DNA of 64,000 bases from Symbiodinium natans (Eukaryota; Sar; Dinophyceae; Suessiales; Symbiodiniaceae). Both the position numbers and the translations under genes were made by a program. Below the pieces are notes generated by a model. The model worked only from the letters and a program-made list of their open reading frames with translations. It was not told the origin of the DNA and did no database searches. Positions 23,616 to 35,244 of the stretch are shown here, piece after piece. Numbering within the stretch: position 1 is the first letter of the stretch; every line of letters begins with the position of its first letter. Where the stretch lies: the NCBI GenBank assembly GCA_905221605.1, contig CAJNDS010000347.1, positions 532,001-596,000 of the forward strand, given 5' to 3'.

Positions 23616-24274
23616 CTACGACAAGAACTTTCTCATGACATGGGAGCATAGCTCTCCGCATGCCAGCCACAAGTCCTTACTGCGATTCCAGTATTCATAC
23701 TGGGCGCTTCGCAGCTTGGCTCTCAGCAAGGAGCTACCGGCTTTCGTGTGCTGACTCACACGCACACGTTCCTTTAGGAATCTCCAACACCGGTCTATGA
23801 CCTGGGTGCCGGACTTCACTGTGATTGTCTTGTTCTTTGTGCCGGGCAGCTTATGCTTGACTCTGGTGATGACGCACGCCCCGGTTCATCTGTGATGGCG
23901 AGCACCTGGTTTGACGAACTGGCTTTAGCTGCTGCACCACGCTTTTTGGTTCTCAACCACTGGCGAAGTGCATCTTCTGCCAACTGATTCCAGCCGCCCT
24001 GGGACCCTGGTACTAGGGAGAACTTGTGCTGGAGATAGATCACATGTGATTGGACTTGGCGTGATGTCAAGTCTTGCTTCGTGGGATGTGTCTCGAGGGT
24101 GCCACTCTTGATTTCCTCGACTATGGTAGAGATGACCGGAGGAGGAGACGAGGGATTGGGCATAGAAGCTGTGGATGCGGAAGTGCTTGGAGTGAAGGAG
24201 CTCTGAACCAATTCAAGTTTGCAGACACCGTTTTCCAAGGAGATGAGGCCTGATACCGCTCCCACGCGCTTCAT
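23616..24274 (-). pseudogene. Transposase-like fragment with a frameshift
   Basis: The minus-strand frame from 24274 gives about 150 codons (SRQVQSHVIYLQHKF, then WNQLAEDALRQWLRTKK). Near 23845 the sense passes to another frame that reads SGTQVIDRCWRFLKERV, then LRAKLRSAQYEYWNRSKDLW, to a stop at 23616. The second part resembles the last DDE region of ISXO2/IS1595 (Merlin-type) transposases, where a G-T-x-x-I-x-x-x-W motif precedes a conserved helix. The frame change and lack of the earlier catalytic aspartates suggest a dead or internally deleted copy. The family assignment comes from memory of motif shape and is tentative. Confidence 0.45.
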
Positions 24275-24464
24275 GGCAACTACTTGTTCACGTACACTTC
24301 TCGCTCTTTAACCAAATGCTTCAGTAACATTTTCATGTTCACAGGTCTTGGGCTCGACTGAGTAAGATGAGGATATCTGGTCATGGATGATCTTTCATTG
24401 GGGGGGGGGGGGGTCACAGAGGTCCTGGGGCGAAACCCCCCCAACTCCCCCCCCCCCTCACCCC

Positions 24465-24520
24465 TTCCTGCTTATAAGCAACCCCACTGCTTATAAGCAA
24501 CCCAACTGCTTATAAACAAG
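24465..24520 (+). repeat. Three 18-19-bp repeats each holding the palindrome GCTTATAAGC
   Basis: Copies at about 24470, 24489 and 24508; the third has one change (GCTTATAAAC). They lie between a C-rich tract and an A-rich tract inside the transposon. Confidence 0.85.
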
Positions 24521-24779
24521 ACACACACTAAAATAAAAAAAAAACTTACACCTCACTCTCAGCATATAGGAGAATGATATAATGATATAGGAAATCATAT
24601 CCTACACATATATAAGGACGAAAACCGTGACTTAAGCGAAAAAAATAACTTAAACGAAGAAATTCAAATTACAGGTATCTTAAACCCCCACCCTCTGGAG
24701 GTAGATCTTAAACCCCCACCCTCTGGAGGTAGATTCTCCAGGGGGGGGGGGTACCATATATATATATATATATATACAT

Positions 24780-24950
24780 TGGCCACTGTGGTCATTTCTG
24801 CGGTGGTCACACTTCTGCCTGGATCAAGCACACGCTCTCGGCCACGATCCTGGCTGGATAGAGCCTCTCTGCACAAGCGGAGGGCAGATCCGCCACCAAG
24901 TGGCACCAAAGCACAAGACAACGCAACTGAGATCTCAAGGTTCACTTCCG
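24780..24950 (-). CDS. Candidate exon, unrecognised
   Basis: Just outside the transposon the minus strand reads AEVNLEISVALSCALVPL and then LRLCREALSSQDRG. The composition is protein-like. If real, the transposon lies in or after an intron of this gene. No family is recognised. Confidence 0.3.
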
Positions 24951-25985
24951 CTCGCGAGCACCTGGTGGCTCCTGCAAAGGCGCCCTCGCCAATGACCTGT
25001 GAAAGCTACATTCTGCTGCATATGTAGTATTTGAGGAAGGCGGGGACGGGGACGAGGGGGCGCGCAGCACACACAAAAACCGCAAAAGAAAGCGACAAGC
25101 CGCAACTCTCCTGCCTCGCCGTGCCTCCAGCTCCGCTCGCCTGTGAGGGAGCCTGTGTCTTAGCCCTATGCATTGCACCCGATTGAACTCTGCCTTTTGT
25201 GCCGTTACGGCCCTCGCTGAGGAAGACTTTAGGTATGTCGGCTTTCAAAATCAAACCCAAACAAGCGTCTCCCACGAAACCGAACTCTGAAAAGGAGGCG
25301 TTGACAGAATGGAAGGCAACACACAACACACAGAGGTCACCGAGGAGCTGTAGCAAATGGCCGAGCCATGCAAGAAGACGTACATCTCCTCTCTCACAGA
25401 TATGAGCTGCAGACAAGACTGTAGGCCAGCCGATATCCCTGAACCCACGTAAGCATATATACTCCCAAATCGTGTGTAGGCTTGTGAAGCTGATGCGCCC
25501 AGCGTTACTGCATTTACCGTTTTCAACAAGGACACTGCTAGACCTTCTTTCGTGGCATGTTGGGTTTCCCCAGCAATTCTGTCGATCGAACCTCCTGCTA
25601 GCCTTGGTGATCATGATTTGCTGCATTTGCTGCCGGATGATCAGGCTTGTGTGGTATGGCGAAACGCCACTACATTCCCATGTCTTTGTAGGCTTTGTAG
25701 GCTTTGGTTTGCCAACCTGGACCTCTGAGGAGATGATGCTCCCACACTCCAACTTGTGTTGCTGAACGCGATTCTCGGGCCCCACGCCGCCCACTTGAAA
25801 ATTTAGCGATGCAAGGGTTCAAGCCCCACAAGCCCAAGCCCCAAGCCCCCACCGCCCAGGCGGTTGCATTCGGAACATCTGCGACAGTGTTGCGAGCCGA
25901 GGCTGGGAGAGGTAAGAACTGGAAGCAAGTCCAACTCTCAAAAGAATCAAGGCTTTTGCCTCATTACAAACACAAAAGCGTCTTC
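24951..25985. other. No gene resolved; long minus-strand open frame
   Basis: A 262-codon minus-strand frame covers 25794-25006. Parts of it (GDVRLLAWLGHLLQLLGD and ACLGLILKADIPKVFLSEG) could be exons, but I cannot join them to anything or name a family. Confidence 0.3.
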
Positions 25986-25989
25986 CAGA

Positions 25990-26250
25990 AAAAGCAGAAA
26001 AAGCTTGAGAAAGTTGCAGGGCAGTAGCTCCTGGACGAGGTCGTCTTGGTCCTCCTCCTCGTCGTCGTCTTCCCCTTCCCTCACCTCCTCTAGCAGCTGG
26101 AACTTCTCCAGCCTCAAACTCCTCGATGGCGTCGAGGCCGCCGACTCCTCCTCCGGATGTCGGCATGCGACCACCTCGTTCACCAAGGACTCCGGCCTGG
26201 CAGCGCCAGCAACTCCGTCCAGTGCCAAACTGGAGACGTTGCTACGCTAG
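25990..26250 (-). CDS. Candidate exon coding an acidic segment
   Basis: The minus strand reads SNVSSLALDGVAGAARPE, then RLEKFQLLEEVREGEDD, and a run of Asp/Glu before DDLVQELL. The biased but non-repetitive codons argue for coding. The acidic run suggests a disordered region. There is no family match, and both ends are unresolved. Confidence 0.4.
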
Positions 26251-27010
26251 TACGTGAATCGCATCTTGAGTCCGTTGCGTGATGGTTCTACACTGAGACG
26301 AGACAACATGGTCCGACATGTAGGTCCCTACTGACCCTACTGCCGAAGCGTGAGTATCCTCATTCTCTTTCTCTCCTCCTTCTACGTCTTCTCTTCCCTC
26401 CTCTTTTCCAACCCTGGGTCCCCAACACTATGTCGCAGCCAGGCTCCACAATCCTCGCACGCGTTGGGGTGGCGCTTTCGGGCATTTGCTAGGGCCAATA
26501 CCATCAGGGGGTCCAGGAGTCCCAGTATCTGCTCTGCTGGGAGCTGCTTTTCCGTCCCTTTGGACCTCTAGAGGGATCCCACGATGGAGCAGTCACATCG
26601 TCCTCGTCTCAGCCATCTCCCGTGCCAGTCTGGCAAATTCCGGCGAGACCTCAGTGCCCAAGTTGGCTTCACTCTGCACTCTCAGTGGACCCCCCCCCGC
26701 TGTTCCCCCTGTACAATCACTGGGTCCCGGCAGCCGAGAAGAATGCCGTTTTTTCTTGCAGCAGAGCCGGCGACCCTGGCCTGTGGTCTCTGGCCCCCAC
26801 CCGCAAAACTCTCACATCGTGTGACATGTCTCCTATCGAATATACACGTTGACAAGTAGACAGAGCGACAATACAGAACTCGGTAATGGATAGCTTCGCT
26901 GCAGAATCTACTTGTAAGCCCGTTGCGGGTAGCCCAGGCGCTTCTCCGCCTGAAGAAGGAGAATGCGCAGCGACGCAGCATGGACGCAGCATACATGGGA
27001 AAACACTATT
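26251..27010. other. No gene resolved; gap between genes
   Basis: This stretch lies just downstream of the stop codon of the cyclic-nucleotide-binding gene on the minus strand. It is C/T-rich on the plus strand. I see no supportable exon. Confidence 0.35.
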
Positions 27011-27014
27011 CGTC

Positions 27015-27717
27015 TCACAGCCCGGCCTGCTCGCCCATGTAACGGAGAATGGAGCCCCGCACTTTGCCCAGATCACTGGGGAACTCGGCCATGACCTTGC
27101 CCCAGGTCTCCCGCGTCACGATGCGCACCTCTCCAGAGCCCGTTGTGAAGGGTCAGAGAAGGAATCGAAAGGAATCGACATGAAAGCAGCTCCAGAATTG
27201 CAGTGCCTCACAGGGTGTGATGGGAACCAGACGCTCCGTCTGCTTGGCTCTGGCCCCAGCCAGGATCTGCACCCGAGCAGGTCGGACTTGGGCAAGGACA
27301 CAAAGAACATACAAAGAACGCAGAAACACACAGAACTTCCAGTGAGAGGGGATGAGCACGCGCTCGTTCCAGCAGCAGCCCGCAGTAAGAACTTGGAGCT
27401 CCTCCCCTGCCAGCGAGTCGCATCCGCCACGACATCTCTCGACACACGTTCCTACCCTCAGCCACATTGGCCTTCTCGCGTCAGCACCGAAACTTCTCCA
27501 TCCAGAATCAAGATTGCGGCCTCCCCGAGAGTGGCGCTCGACCCGGGACAAGAAAGAGAGAGAGAGAGAGAGAAAGAGCACAAAAAAAAACAGAAAGAAA
27601 GAAACAAAAGAAAGAAAGAACAACAGAAACGGAGAAAGAATAGAGAGAGAAACGAGAATAAAAAACGGCACCTCGTTCAGGGGTGCCTGGCCAAGGCGCC
27701 GGTCACCCATCTCGCCT

Positions 27718-27766
<49 letters not shown>

Positions 27767-30700
27767 AGCAAAGCACTCAGCAATCATAGAATCATAGAGG
27801 AGTCTCGCAAAACTGAGTCCAGCTCAGGACAACTTCTCTGCATAGAGATCCAACAGGTACAGCAGGCGCGAAGACTCTCCTCTGATGGGACCGATGGGAT
27901 GAAAAAAGACGACTGCAAAGGAACGCAAAGGAACCTGAAGAAGAGAGGTTGAGAGGAATTGCGAGACGAGAGGGATTACACCCGTTGTGCCCGTGTGCTG
28001 CTGTCCTCTCAGGCAAGGCCACACCACTCTGGGCCCTTCCTTCTGCCCCTCCAGGCTGTCGTTGCTGAAGCGCTCCTCACAGAACAGCACTGGGGTCACT
28101 GGGAGCGACTGGGAGCCGCTGGGAGTCACGGGCGTGACTGGACTTCACTTTTTGCTTCATGCTGTCCGAGAAGCCTTTTCCTCTGGGAACTGCTCCAGGG
28201 CCTGGCACACATCCGACAGCTGCAGCGAAAGAACGATACAGCAAGGCTGCAGACATTCTGAACGCACAAGACGTCATTCCACTCAAGCCTGATGAAATAC
28301 TGACGACTGGATGCTCATCAAGAAGCAGAGGGTCACCTGCTAAGCTCATCGCGGCCAAGGCCGGCCAAGGGCGGCCAAGGCCCAAACACGCACCATCCCT
28401 GCCAAATGCTGCAGAGTCACGGCTCGGATAGTGACAGCACGCTCCTTGGCCAGGTGAGCATGCACAATACTTCCACAACTATCCTCAGAGCGTGCACCAC
28501 CGCACAGCGCTGAGGGTGCGGCAGGCGATTGGCCCAACATCGCCAGCCTTGGGCCAGCAAAAAAAATGGACTGGATGGTTGGCGTGCGTTGGGGTCCGTT
28601 GCATCCGGGGGTCAGGCTCTCCAAACGTTGCCCCAGGCGAAATCCGTGCGATGGCACAGCCCCCGCGCTCTGCAACGACAATGCCACCTTGCTACCCGTA
28701 ACTTCCCTACTCTACTCGGCGTCAGAAGCCGCCTTAGGCTCCTAAGCTCTCACCGACTGATCGACTGTCCCCCGCCTGACAACACGAACATGCAAGGATC
28801 CTGCTCGATGCAACCCTCCACGACGATGGTCTGGCCGTGCCTTCGGCAACGGAAGCTCTTGGAAGCTCTGGGACTCTGGGGCCTCTGCTCATTGTGCTCG
28901 AAGGATCTCGGGCAAGGCGCAGGTACATCGCAGAGGTCACGCGGGCATTCAAGGCTTCGAGAAAGCCTGTCCTGCCGCAGGGACGTCTCGGAAACAAACA
29001 AAGCAAAGGACTCGATTTGACTCGATTGAGACGCTTCATGGCTTTTGTTGCGCCCCTTGGCCCACCCGCAAGCACGGAACAGCTCCACGTGCCGGACCTG
29101 TCATATCAAAGAGAGACGACGCTTCCAAAACATTGGACAGAGAGGGAAGAGGAGACGGAATGGCACAGGCCTTGCTTCCCGAGATCCGCCCACCCTGCGG
29201 GGACGTCTTCAGCTTCTCGAAGTGCTCCTCAGATCTGCTGGTTCTCGCTCTCTCCTCGTTTGTGCTTGTTGGTCTTCTTCTTCCTCCTCCTTCTTCTGCT
29301 TCTTGCGGCTTAAGGGCCTTCTCTTCTCCATTCCCCTCTCATGTCTTTGTATGCACTGCGAAGGGCCACCTTCCTCGCACTCGCTCTTTGCGAGCTTCGC
29401 CCCGCACAGAAGCCACTCTCTCTCTCATTCCTTGTTCTTCTCCTGCCTTCTGTTTTCCTGATGGGCATGGGAGTGCCGAGGAGACCTTCACCCGTTTGCG
29501 ATGCGCGTTTGCACTCGCTGGTCACTCGCTCGCTCTCATCCTTCCGCTTCCATCCTTCATCATCCTTCATCATCCTTCATCATGCTTCCAGACTTCCATC
29601 CTTCCTTCCAGCACGCATGACCACCGAAGTGGCCACCTGTATCTCTCTTTTTTGTCTTTTCATAAGCACTTACGGGCGATCGCTTTTCCGCTCCGAGGCC
29701 CGACACCGTCTCGACCGGGTGCTTCTTGAGAGCTTTGTGCAGCGAAGGCCTGCGAGAAGCAACAGCAAGCAAAGCAACAGCCAGCAAAGCAACAGCAGCA
29801 GAAGCAACAGCAAGAAGAAGCAAAGAGCGCAAGCAAAGAGCGTAAGCAAAGAGCATAAGCCATAAGCAAAGCCGCAAGAAAGAAGGGGGGGGGGGTTGCA
29901 CGCTCCGTTGCCCTCGCGTCCCTACCAGCTCAGGCTCAGGCACGGATCGAGACAACTCCTACTTCTGAGGACGGCGGGGCATGTTGCTGGATCAACCCCA
30001 GGCATCAGATGGGGCATCAGATGGGCATCATATGAGATCCCCTGGAATCCATTCCAAACCTTGGAGATTGTAAAGACTTTTCGTGGCCGCAGACGTAGTG
30101 CGCTGTAGAATACGGCAGAACAGGGCTGGCCAAAAGAAACAATAGAAAATGACATCATACAGCCAAAAGCATGGATCTTCGTGAGTGTGCCCAAACTTCC
30201 AGGCCAGCCCCTCGGCAGCTCTGGGGGGTCAAGGGCGTTTAAACCAAAGTTTTTGGGTTCTGAGGCTTTGAGGCATCAGGAGTATTGGGGTTTTGACGTT
30301 GTTTCCAAGGCTTCCAGGATTTTCGACAATTATGTTTCTGGGGTTGGGGGTCGCACGGCTGGAGCTAACGCTCCGGCTGCAGCCTTCAGGGCTTGGGGGG
30401 GCTTGGGGCGGTGTCTCGAGGTTGGGCACTGTGGGGCTGGAGCTGACGCTCAGAAGTGAAACTAATTAAGCTTTGATCAAACCAATTAACTTGGCTCTCA
30501 AACAAATTGAGTATTTTGCGGTGGCAATTTAAGGTTTCATTTAACGCCAATTCGAGGTTCATTTGAAGTTAAACTTAGGTCAATTTGAAGTCAATTTAAG
30601 CTCATTTTAAGCCCAATCAAACAAAACTTATTTAGAGCATAGTGGTTAGTAGCCCAAGCATTGAGGACTTGAAGCGACAGGTAGATTAGCTTCTCTGTTG

Positions 30701-32403
30701 GACGAGCTGTCAATGTTCTTCTTCTTGGACATAGAGAGACATGCTGCCTGGAATTGAGCCATCTGCTGTTCTGGACACAGAGAGTCTGAGTCAACTGCTT
30801 CTCACAAACTTCTAGCCCTGGCCAGCTGGCGAATTCCCTTGATAGGCATTTCGGCCCGAAATCCTTATCTGTAGATTTTGCTGCCAGGTTGGCAGATCCA
30901 TTCATTGACTTAAGATGGGTCACCCAAAGTACTGATGTACAGAATACCTCTTCACCTAGCAGCCTTGATAGGCATTTTGGCTGGAAATGCTTATCTGTAA
31001 GGTTGGGTGCGTAGCCTCAGCCCAGATAGGTGGTATCCCTGCACTACATAGATTGCATTTAAACATGATCCAGGGATCTGTGTTCTAGCTCCCACCCCAA
31101 GACCCTAGATAAGGACTTTGGCCCAAAATGCCTATCTAAATTGATGGCGCTCCAGCCATGTGGCAGATTGGCTGCAAACTCTACAGGCAAATATTTCGGG
31201 CCGAAATGCCTCTCAAGGGAGTTCACCAGCTGGCCAGGGCTAGAAGTTGGTAATCAGCAGAGTCTGTGTCCAGAACAGCAGGGGCGTAATTCCAGGCAGC
31301 ATGTCTCTCTATGTCCAAGAAGAAGATTGGTCTAAATATGTTTTGTTTAATTGGGCTTAAAATGAGCTTAAATTGACTTCAAATTAACCTCAAATTGGCC
31401 TCAATTTTAACCTCAAACTGGCCTCAAATTGACATCAGTCAGATTGGCTTTAAACTGACTTCTCACATCATTCAATTTGTCTAAGAGCCAATTTAATTGG
31501 TTCAATCAAGTCGTAATTAACATAAGTCACGTCTGCAGCCGGAGCGTTAGCTTCAACCACACAATGCCCAACCTCGAGACACCGCCCCATGCCCCCCCAA
31601 ACCCTGAAGGCTGCAGCCGGAGCGTTAGCTCAGCCGTGCGACCCCCAACCCCAGAAACATAATTTTCGAAAATCCTGGAAGCCTTGGAAACAACGTCAAA
31701 ACCCCAATACTCCTCCTTGAAGCCTCAAAACCCAAAAACTTTGGTTTAAACGCCCTTGACCCCCTAGAGCTGCCGAGGGGCTGGCCTGGAAGTTTGGGCA
31801 CAATCACAAAGATCCAGAAACGCTGCAGGTAGGGGAATACAAACAATGTCAGCTATATTTTGTTGTTTCCAAACCCTTCTTCAAGGAAGCCTGTGGCCAA
31901 ACCTGTGAAATTATGTAAAATAATATCTGTGTTTTGTCATTTTCTAAACCTTCGAAAAGGAAGCCTTTGGCCAACCCTGCAGAAGGGGCCTTCCGATTGC
32001 CAGGACCAGCGCAAACGGTGTGAACACCTGCAATGGTCAGTTGGTCACATGCGAGCCCTGAATAGCGCTTGCGGCCCAGGCTGCCCAGGCCCCTCCGAGA
32101 CTCCGAGCAGATGCTGAGCCGAATGTCGAGAGCCGACAGGAGAGCCGACTAGGTGGCTGGCGCGGACGGTGGCATTGGCCTCCTTGGCGATTCCCAGCAA
32201 CGTGCGCTCCTTGGTTTCTGCGCAGGGTTCCGATGTCAGGGGACGAGAAACAGTGTGTCCTGAGATGAGTTTTTTCAGGCCGGATAGTAACTTCTATGCC
32301 TTCGATCCTTCGAGTCTGTGCACAGATCGCACCGAGGAGGAGACACCGAAGCAGTTTCCAGCTGGTACTTCGTTCACGGCTCCAAGCCCCGCAACCTGCC
32401 AGC

Positions 32404-32434
<31 letters not shown>

Positions 32435-35141
32435 AGGCACGAGGATCGATATCCTGACAGGCATCTATCGGCTTCGGGAGCACAGTCCTGGATGCTCACG
32501 CGGCCATGCTCGAGGACAAAAAGAGTCCCTTCCTCGGCTACACTAGTGCTACACTTATTCACCGTGCTCTTTGCTGGGAATCCGGCATCCCCGCGATGCA
32601 GAAGGTTGCGAAAGATACTTGGTCTCACACTGTGCCGCCTTGCTGCACCACGGTCTCGCCGGCAAAGAGCAGGCGCCGCTCCTTGCAACATATGCGGACC
32701 TTGATAAGAACTGAGAGAGTGATATGAGTGATATGAGAGCTGAGAGCTCTCTTTGGCCTCAGTCTGAGGACCACTCCCCGCTGCTGGCGACATCGTTGAC
32801 GAATCCCAAATCGCAGCCAAAGAACAAGTTCAGCCTCGCAAGTAACTCAGGAGGAATGTCTCACAGCCTCCACACGAGGCCTCCGAAACAACGCGCCAGT
32901 CCCTGTGATCTGCGCACCTTTATCAGCACGTTGGGACGCTCTGAGGACTGCGCGAGCTTGCCACTTCCGTCTTCGTAAGGAGCCGCTCCTCGCGTGGCGA
33001 TACATGCGATGCAAGGTACAGCAAATTTCCAGGAGCATATACTTGAAGAGGGAGCTCTCTCGGGAGGGTTTCTGCAATGTCTGTTCAGCGATGCTCAATC
33101 CTGAATCTTACAAAGAATCCCAGAGTCTTAGAGTATGCCTTGAAGATTCGGGCGGCTCGCTGTCTCGCACTTTGTTTTGCGGGCAGGTGGTCGGGTTCCG
33201 AATCCCGCTCGCCTATGGCCGATGGCTCTCGTGCTCTCGCTTGTGCTTTTGTGGGACACCATTGCACTTTCAGCGAAATCTCCCCAGGCTCTCTCCGGTC
33301 CTTTATGCACTCCGCCACGTCCACCAGCCTGTCTGTCGCGGGATGTAGCAATGCCGGAAACACCGCCTAAGTGGAGTGGAACTGAAAGGCGTGGGATCTA
33401 ACATGAACCTGATATTTCCTGCAAACTGCATGACACAACGCGCAACGCCAAAGCCACAGCATTTTGCCTTGCTCTTCAACGTATCCATACGATGCCATAT
33501 GTAGCCTCCGCCCCTTTCGCTGTTCCCCCCTTCCTGTCAAGCGACTACCACTCCTTGCAAGCCTTCAAACCTTTCTCCCTGTAGGTGCCGTATGGACAAG
33601 TGCAGCCCCCTGAGCCCACCCCGGGGAATCCCACCTCTCTGAGACGAGGTGTTCTCTATGTGTTCTTTGCATCTCAGCACAGAGCCAGAACGTTCAGAAT
33701 GGCGCGGCCGGGAAGCACGACGGCCTCTGCAGAGAGACAAGGAGAATGAAAAGAGGCGAGAGATGTTTGCTTTGGGGGGAGAGGTGGAACATGAGGAAAG
33801 GTGGCAATTGTGGGAGGGAGTCTGCTCTAACTCAGCCCGTGCTCTGCTCTCTCCTTGCTCCGTGTCTCCTCTTTCGGACTTTCTCACAAGCGCATCTGAA
33901 AACCTCCACATCCGTCTTGGCGCGGACAGTGGCGGGCCGGGGCACCAAGGCACCAATCAAGCCTCCAAGGCTATCGGGAATCGAGAGCCCAGTGCCCCCC
34001 TTCAGATTGAGGAGATTAGGTGGCTTCGAGGAAAGGATCCAGCCGCAGAGGTCGCACTCTCGATTGTTGTTTTGCATGGCGAGCGGCTGACGTCGCCGAT
34101 GATGGCGCCGGCCCGAAGACGTCCCACCACCTCCGCCAAGTTGTGAAAAAACACAAAGACCAGCCACGGCCCTTCCTGAAATAAAAACCTCGCATAGTCG
34201 CGGACCTGTTGTTCAGCTGTGCCGTCCACCTCCTGCACCTCGTCGCAAGATCAGGTGGAGTCTAAGAACCGCGTGCCTGAGGGCCTTGCCTTCTTCAGCA
34301 CGGATGCAACCCCGTTCACAATGAGGACCAATGCATCTGCGTCCTGCAGTTTCTGATCCAATGTCATTCAGAAAGCAGAGCGTATCGAAAATTAAGGATG
34401 TTGACCTCATGCTCAAATTCCCCACTCCAACGCTCAAAACCTTGCGTGTTGAAGCGGCGACTGCTGTTCATCATCATGATGCTGGGCCACGCCAGTTGCA
34501 GTACTCACCAGGATACCCACCTGTTTGCTATTCCTTGCTCGAGTCTGCTGGACTAGTGTGTGGGCCAACTAACGACAAAGCGAAGAGGACATGGATGGTG
34601 GGACACCTCCCAGAGAGAACACAAACTTAGGTGAGGGCTGAAGCAAGCTACAGGAAGGAGGTGCGCTTGGCCCGAAGCCGGGGCTCTGCAAGACACAGTG
34701 CCGTTCTGCCTTGGGTAAGCCAGCTTCGGTGCGCGTGCATGGCCTCTTCCAAGATGCAGACCGACATCAACATCGCAGTTTGGAGCTTGCAGAAGCGCTT
34801 CTGGCAAACCCTTTTCTTGACGGAGGGGACAAGGAGATCACTCGACGCTGCCTCAACCAAGCAACCTAGTGACTGGGCCTTGGCAGAAACCAACACAGCA
34901 GCAAGTGAATCCCTAGTCCCTACTGAGGCCCTACTGGTCCTCTCCAGTCTCACCCTCGACCACCACATTCGAGCCCTTCGGGACTTGACAGCGCTTCCCG
35001 CTCTCTGCGAGCATGTAAACAGCCTGGCAGCCCCGCAGCTGAAGCCGAGCTGAAGCCGTTAACTCTGCGAAACAGGACATTCAACAGAGCCTCGAACGGC
35101 GCGCCCGGAAACACAGTCATGATGAACCTGCTCATCAGCTC
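27015..35141 (-). CDS. Protein with four tandem cyclic-nucleotide-binding domains, no kinase seen, multi-exon
   Basis: Four CNBD folds can be read in order. Domain A: 34343-34290 (DADALVLIVNGVASVLKK, GC donor), about 34133-34095 (GRLRAGAIIGD), about 33962-33905 (RPATVRAKTDVE). Domain B: about 32834-32788 (LNLFFGCDLGFVNDVA), 32699-32631 (LLFAGETVVQQGGT), 32532-32488 (EGTLFVLEHGRVSIQ, GA donor), about 32390-32345 (EVPAGNCFG), about 32209-32147 (ERTLLGIAKEANATVRA). Domain C: about 28873-28777 (GQTIVVEG, CMFVLSGG), about 28470-28410 (ERAVTIRAVTLQHL), about 28215-28165 (SDVCQALEQFPEE). Domain D: about 27275-27207 (ARAKQTERLVPITPCE), 27128-27015 (VRIVTRETWGKVMAEFP to a TGA). An exon at 35141-35091 (ELMSRFIMTVFPGAPFE) lies upstream. 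Alveolate PKG has four such domains before a kinase; here the stop follows domain D directly. Domains A and C keep the phosphate-site Arg; B reads KEANATV, without it. The 5' end and several joins are unresolved; two adjacent genes cannot be excluded. Confidence 0.62.
27549..27763. repeat. GA-rich microsatellites
   Basis: (GA)n at about 27549-27580 and 27720-27763, with GAAA-rich DNA between them, inside the CNBD gene (intron on the minus strand). Confidence 0.85.
29755..29880 (+). repeat. Imperfect AGCAAC/AGCAA repeat
   Basis: About 120 bp of irregular CAGCAA and AGCATAA units ending in a G run at 29885-29894. It gives Ser/Asn/Gln frames that are not genes. It lies in an intron of the CNBD gene. 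Confidence 0.75.
30172..31816. repeat. Foldback palindrome of about 1.64 kb
   Basis: The left arm begins TGGATCTT at 30172 and the right arm ends AAGATCCA at 31816. The arms stay alignable for several hundred bases: CAAACTTCCAGGCC, GGGCGTTTAAACCAAAG and GCTCCGGCTGCAG blocks on the left recur reversed on the right at 31795-31545. Inner blocks also match (CATAGAGAGACATGCTGCCTG near 30731 against its complement near 31300; TTTCGGCCCGAAAT near 30850 against 31195). The centre lies near 30950-31100 and holds shorter copies of the AGGCATTTTGG word. Both arms hold runs of similar AATTTGAAGT/CAAATTGGC words. No open frame of note. It lies in a large intron of the CNBD gene. Confidence 0.85.
31860..31995 (+). 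repeat. Two diverged copies of a 60-70-bp unit beside the foldback
   Basis: TTTTGTTGTTTCCAAACC... followed by GGAAGCCTGTGGCCAAACC (about 31857-31900) recurs as TTTTGTCATTTTCTAAACC... GGAAGCCTTTGGCCAACCC (about 31934-31980). A reversed relative lies left of the foldback near 30115-30160, so the palindrome may extend beyond its clear ends. Confidence 0.6.
32405..32434. repeat. (CA)n microsatellite
   Basis: A CA run in an intron of the CNBD gene, between the domain B exons at 32488 and about 32390. Confidence 0.9.
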
Positions 35142-35244
35142 CTGGCATTTTTGGTCATTGTGGGGAGAGACTGTAAGCGATCCTGCGAACTGGGGAGTCG
35201 GCATTCCAAGTCAAGCTCACCTCCTCGCCTGAGACCGAGCACCG

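Larger units (their letters stand above)
23338..24752 (-). mobile_element. TIR-flanked DNA transposon, about 1.4 kb, inserted in a TA microsatellite
   Basis: The left end reads CTACCCCCCCCTGGAGAATC and runs on to TACCT. The right end, read on the other strand, is the same except for a longer C run. These are terminal inverted repeats of about 25 bp. Beyond both ends lies alternating TA, so the target was a TA repeat and the duplication cannot be told from it. The right end carries a second, subterminal copy of the TACCTCCAGAGGGTGGGGG unit. Inside are 54-bp tandem copies (23422-23529), three copies of an 18-mer holding the palindrome GCTTATAAGC (about 24465-24520), and a broken minus-strand coding region at 24274-23616. 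It is probably a degenerate member of a larger family. Confidence 0.72.

Noticed and set aside
29133-29865. Two overlapping plus-strand open frames of 174-198 codons
   Set aside because: Ser/Leu-rich translation of CT-rich and AGCAAC repeat DNA within an intron of the CNBD gene.
30960-30985. Spliced-leader-like word CATTTTGGCT
   Set aside because: It lacks the rest of the dinoflagellate spliced leader and recurs as part of the foldback repeat.
33180-33215. tRNA T-arm-like sequence (GGGTTCCGAATCCCG)
   Set aside because: The loop has one base too many and I could find no matching D-arm, anticodon arm or acceptor stem.
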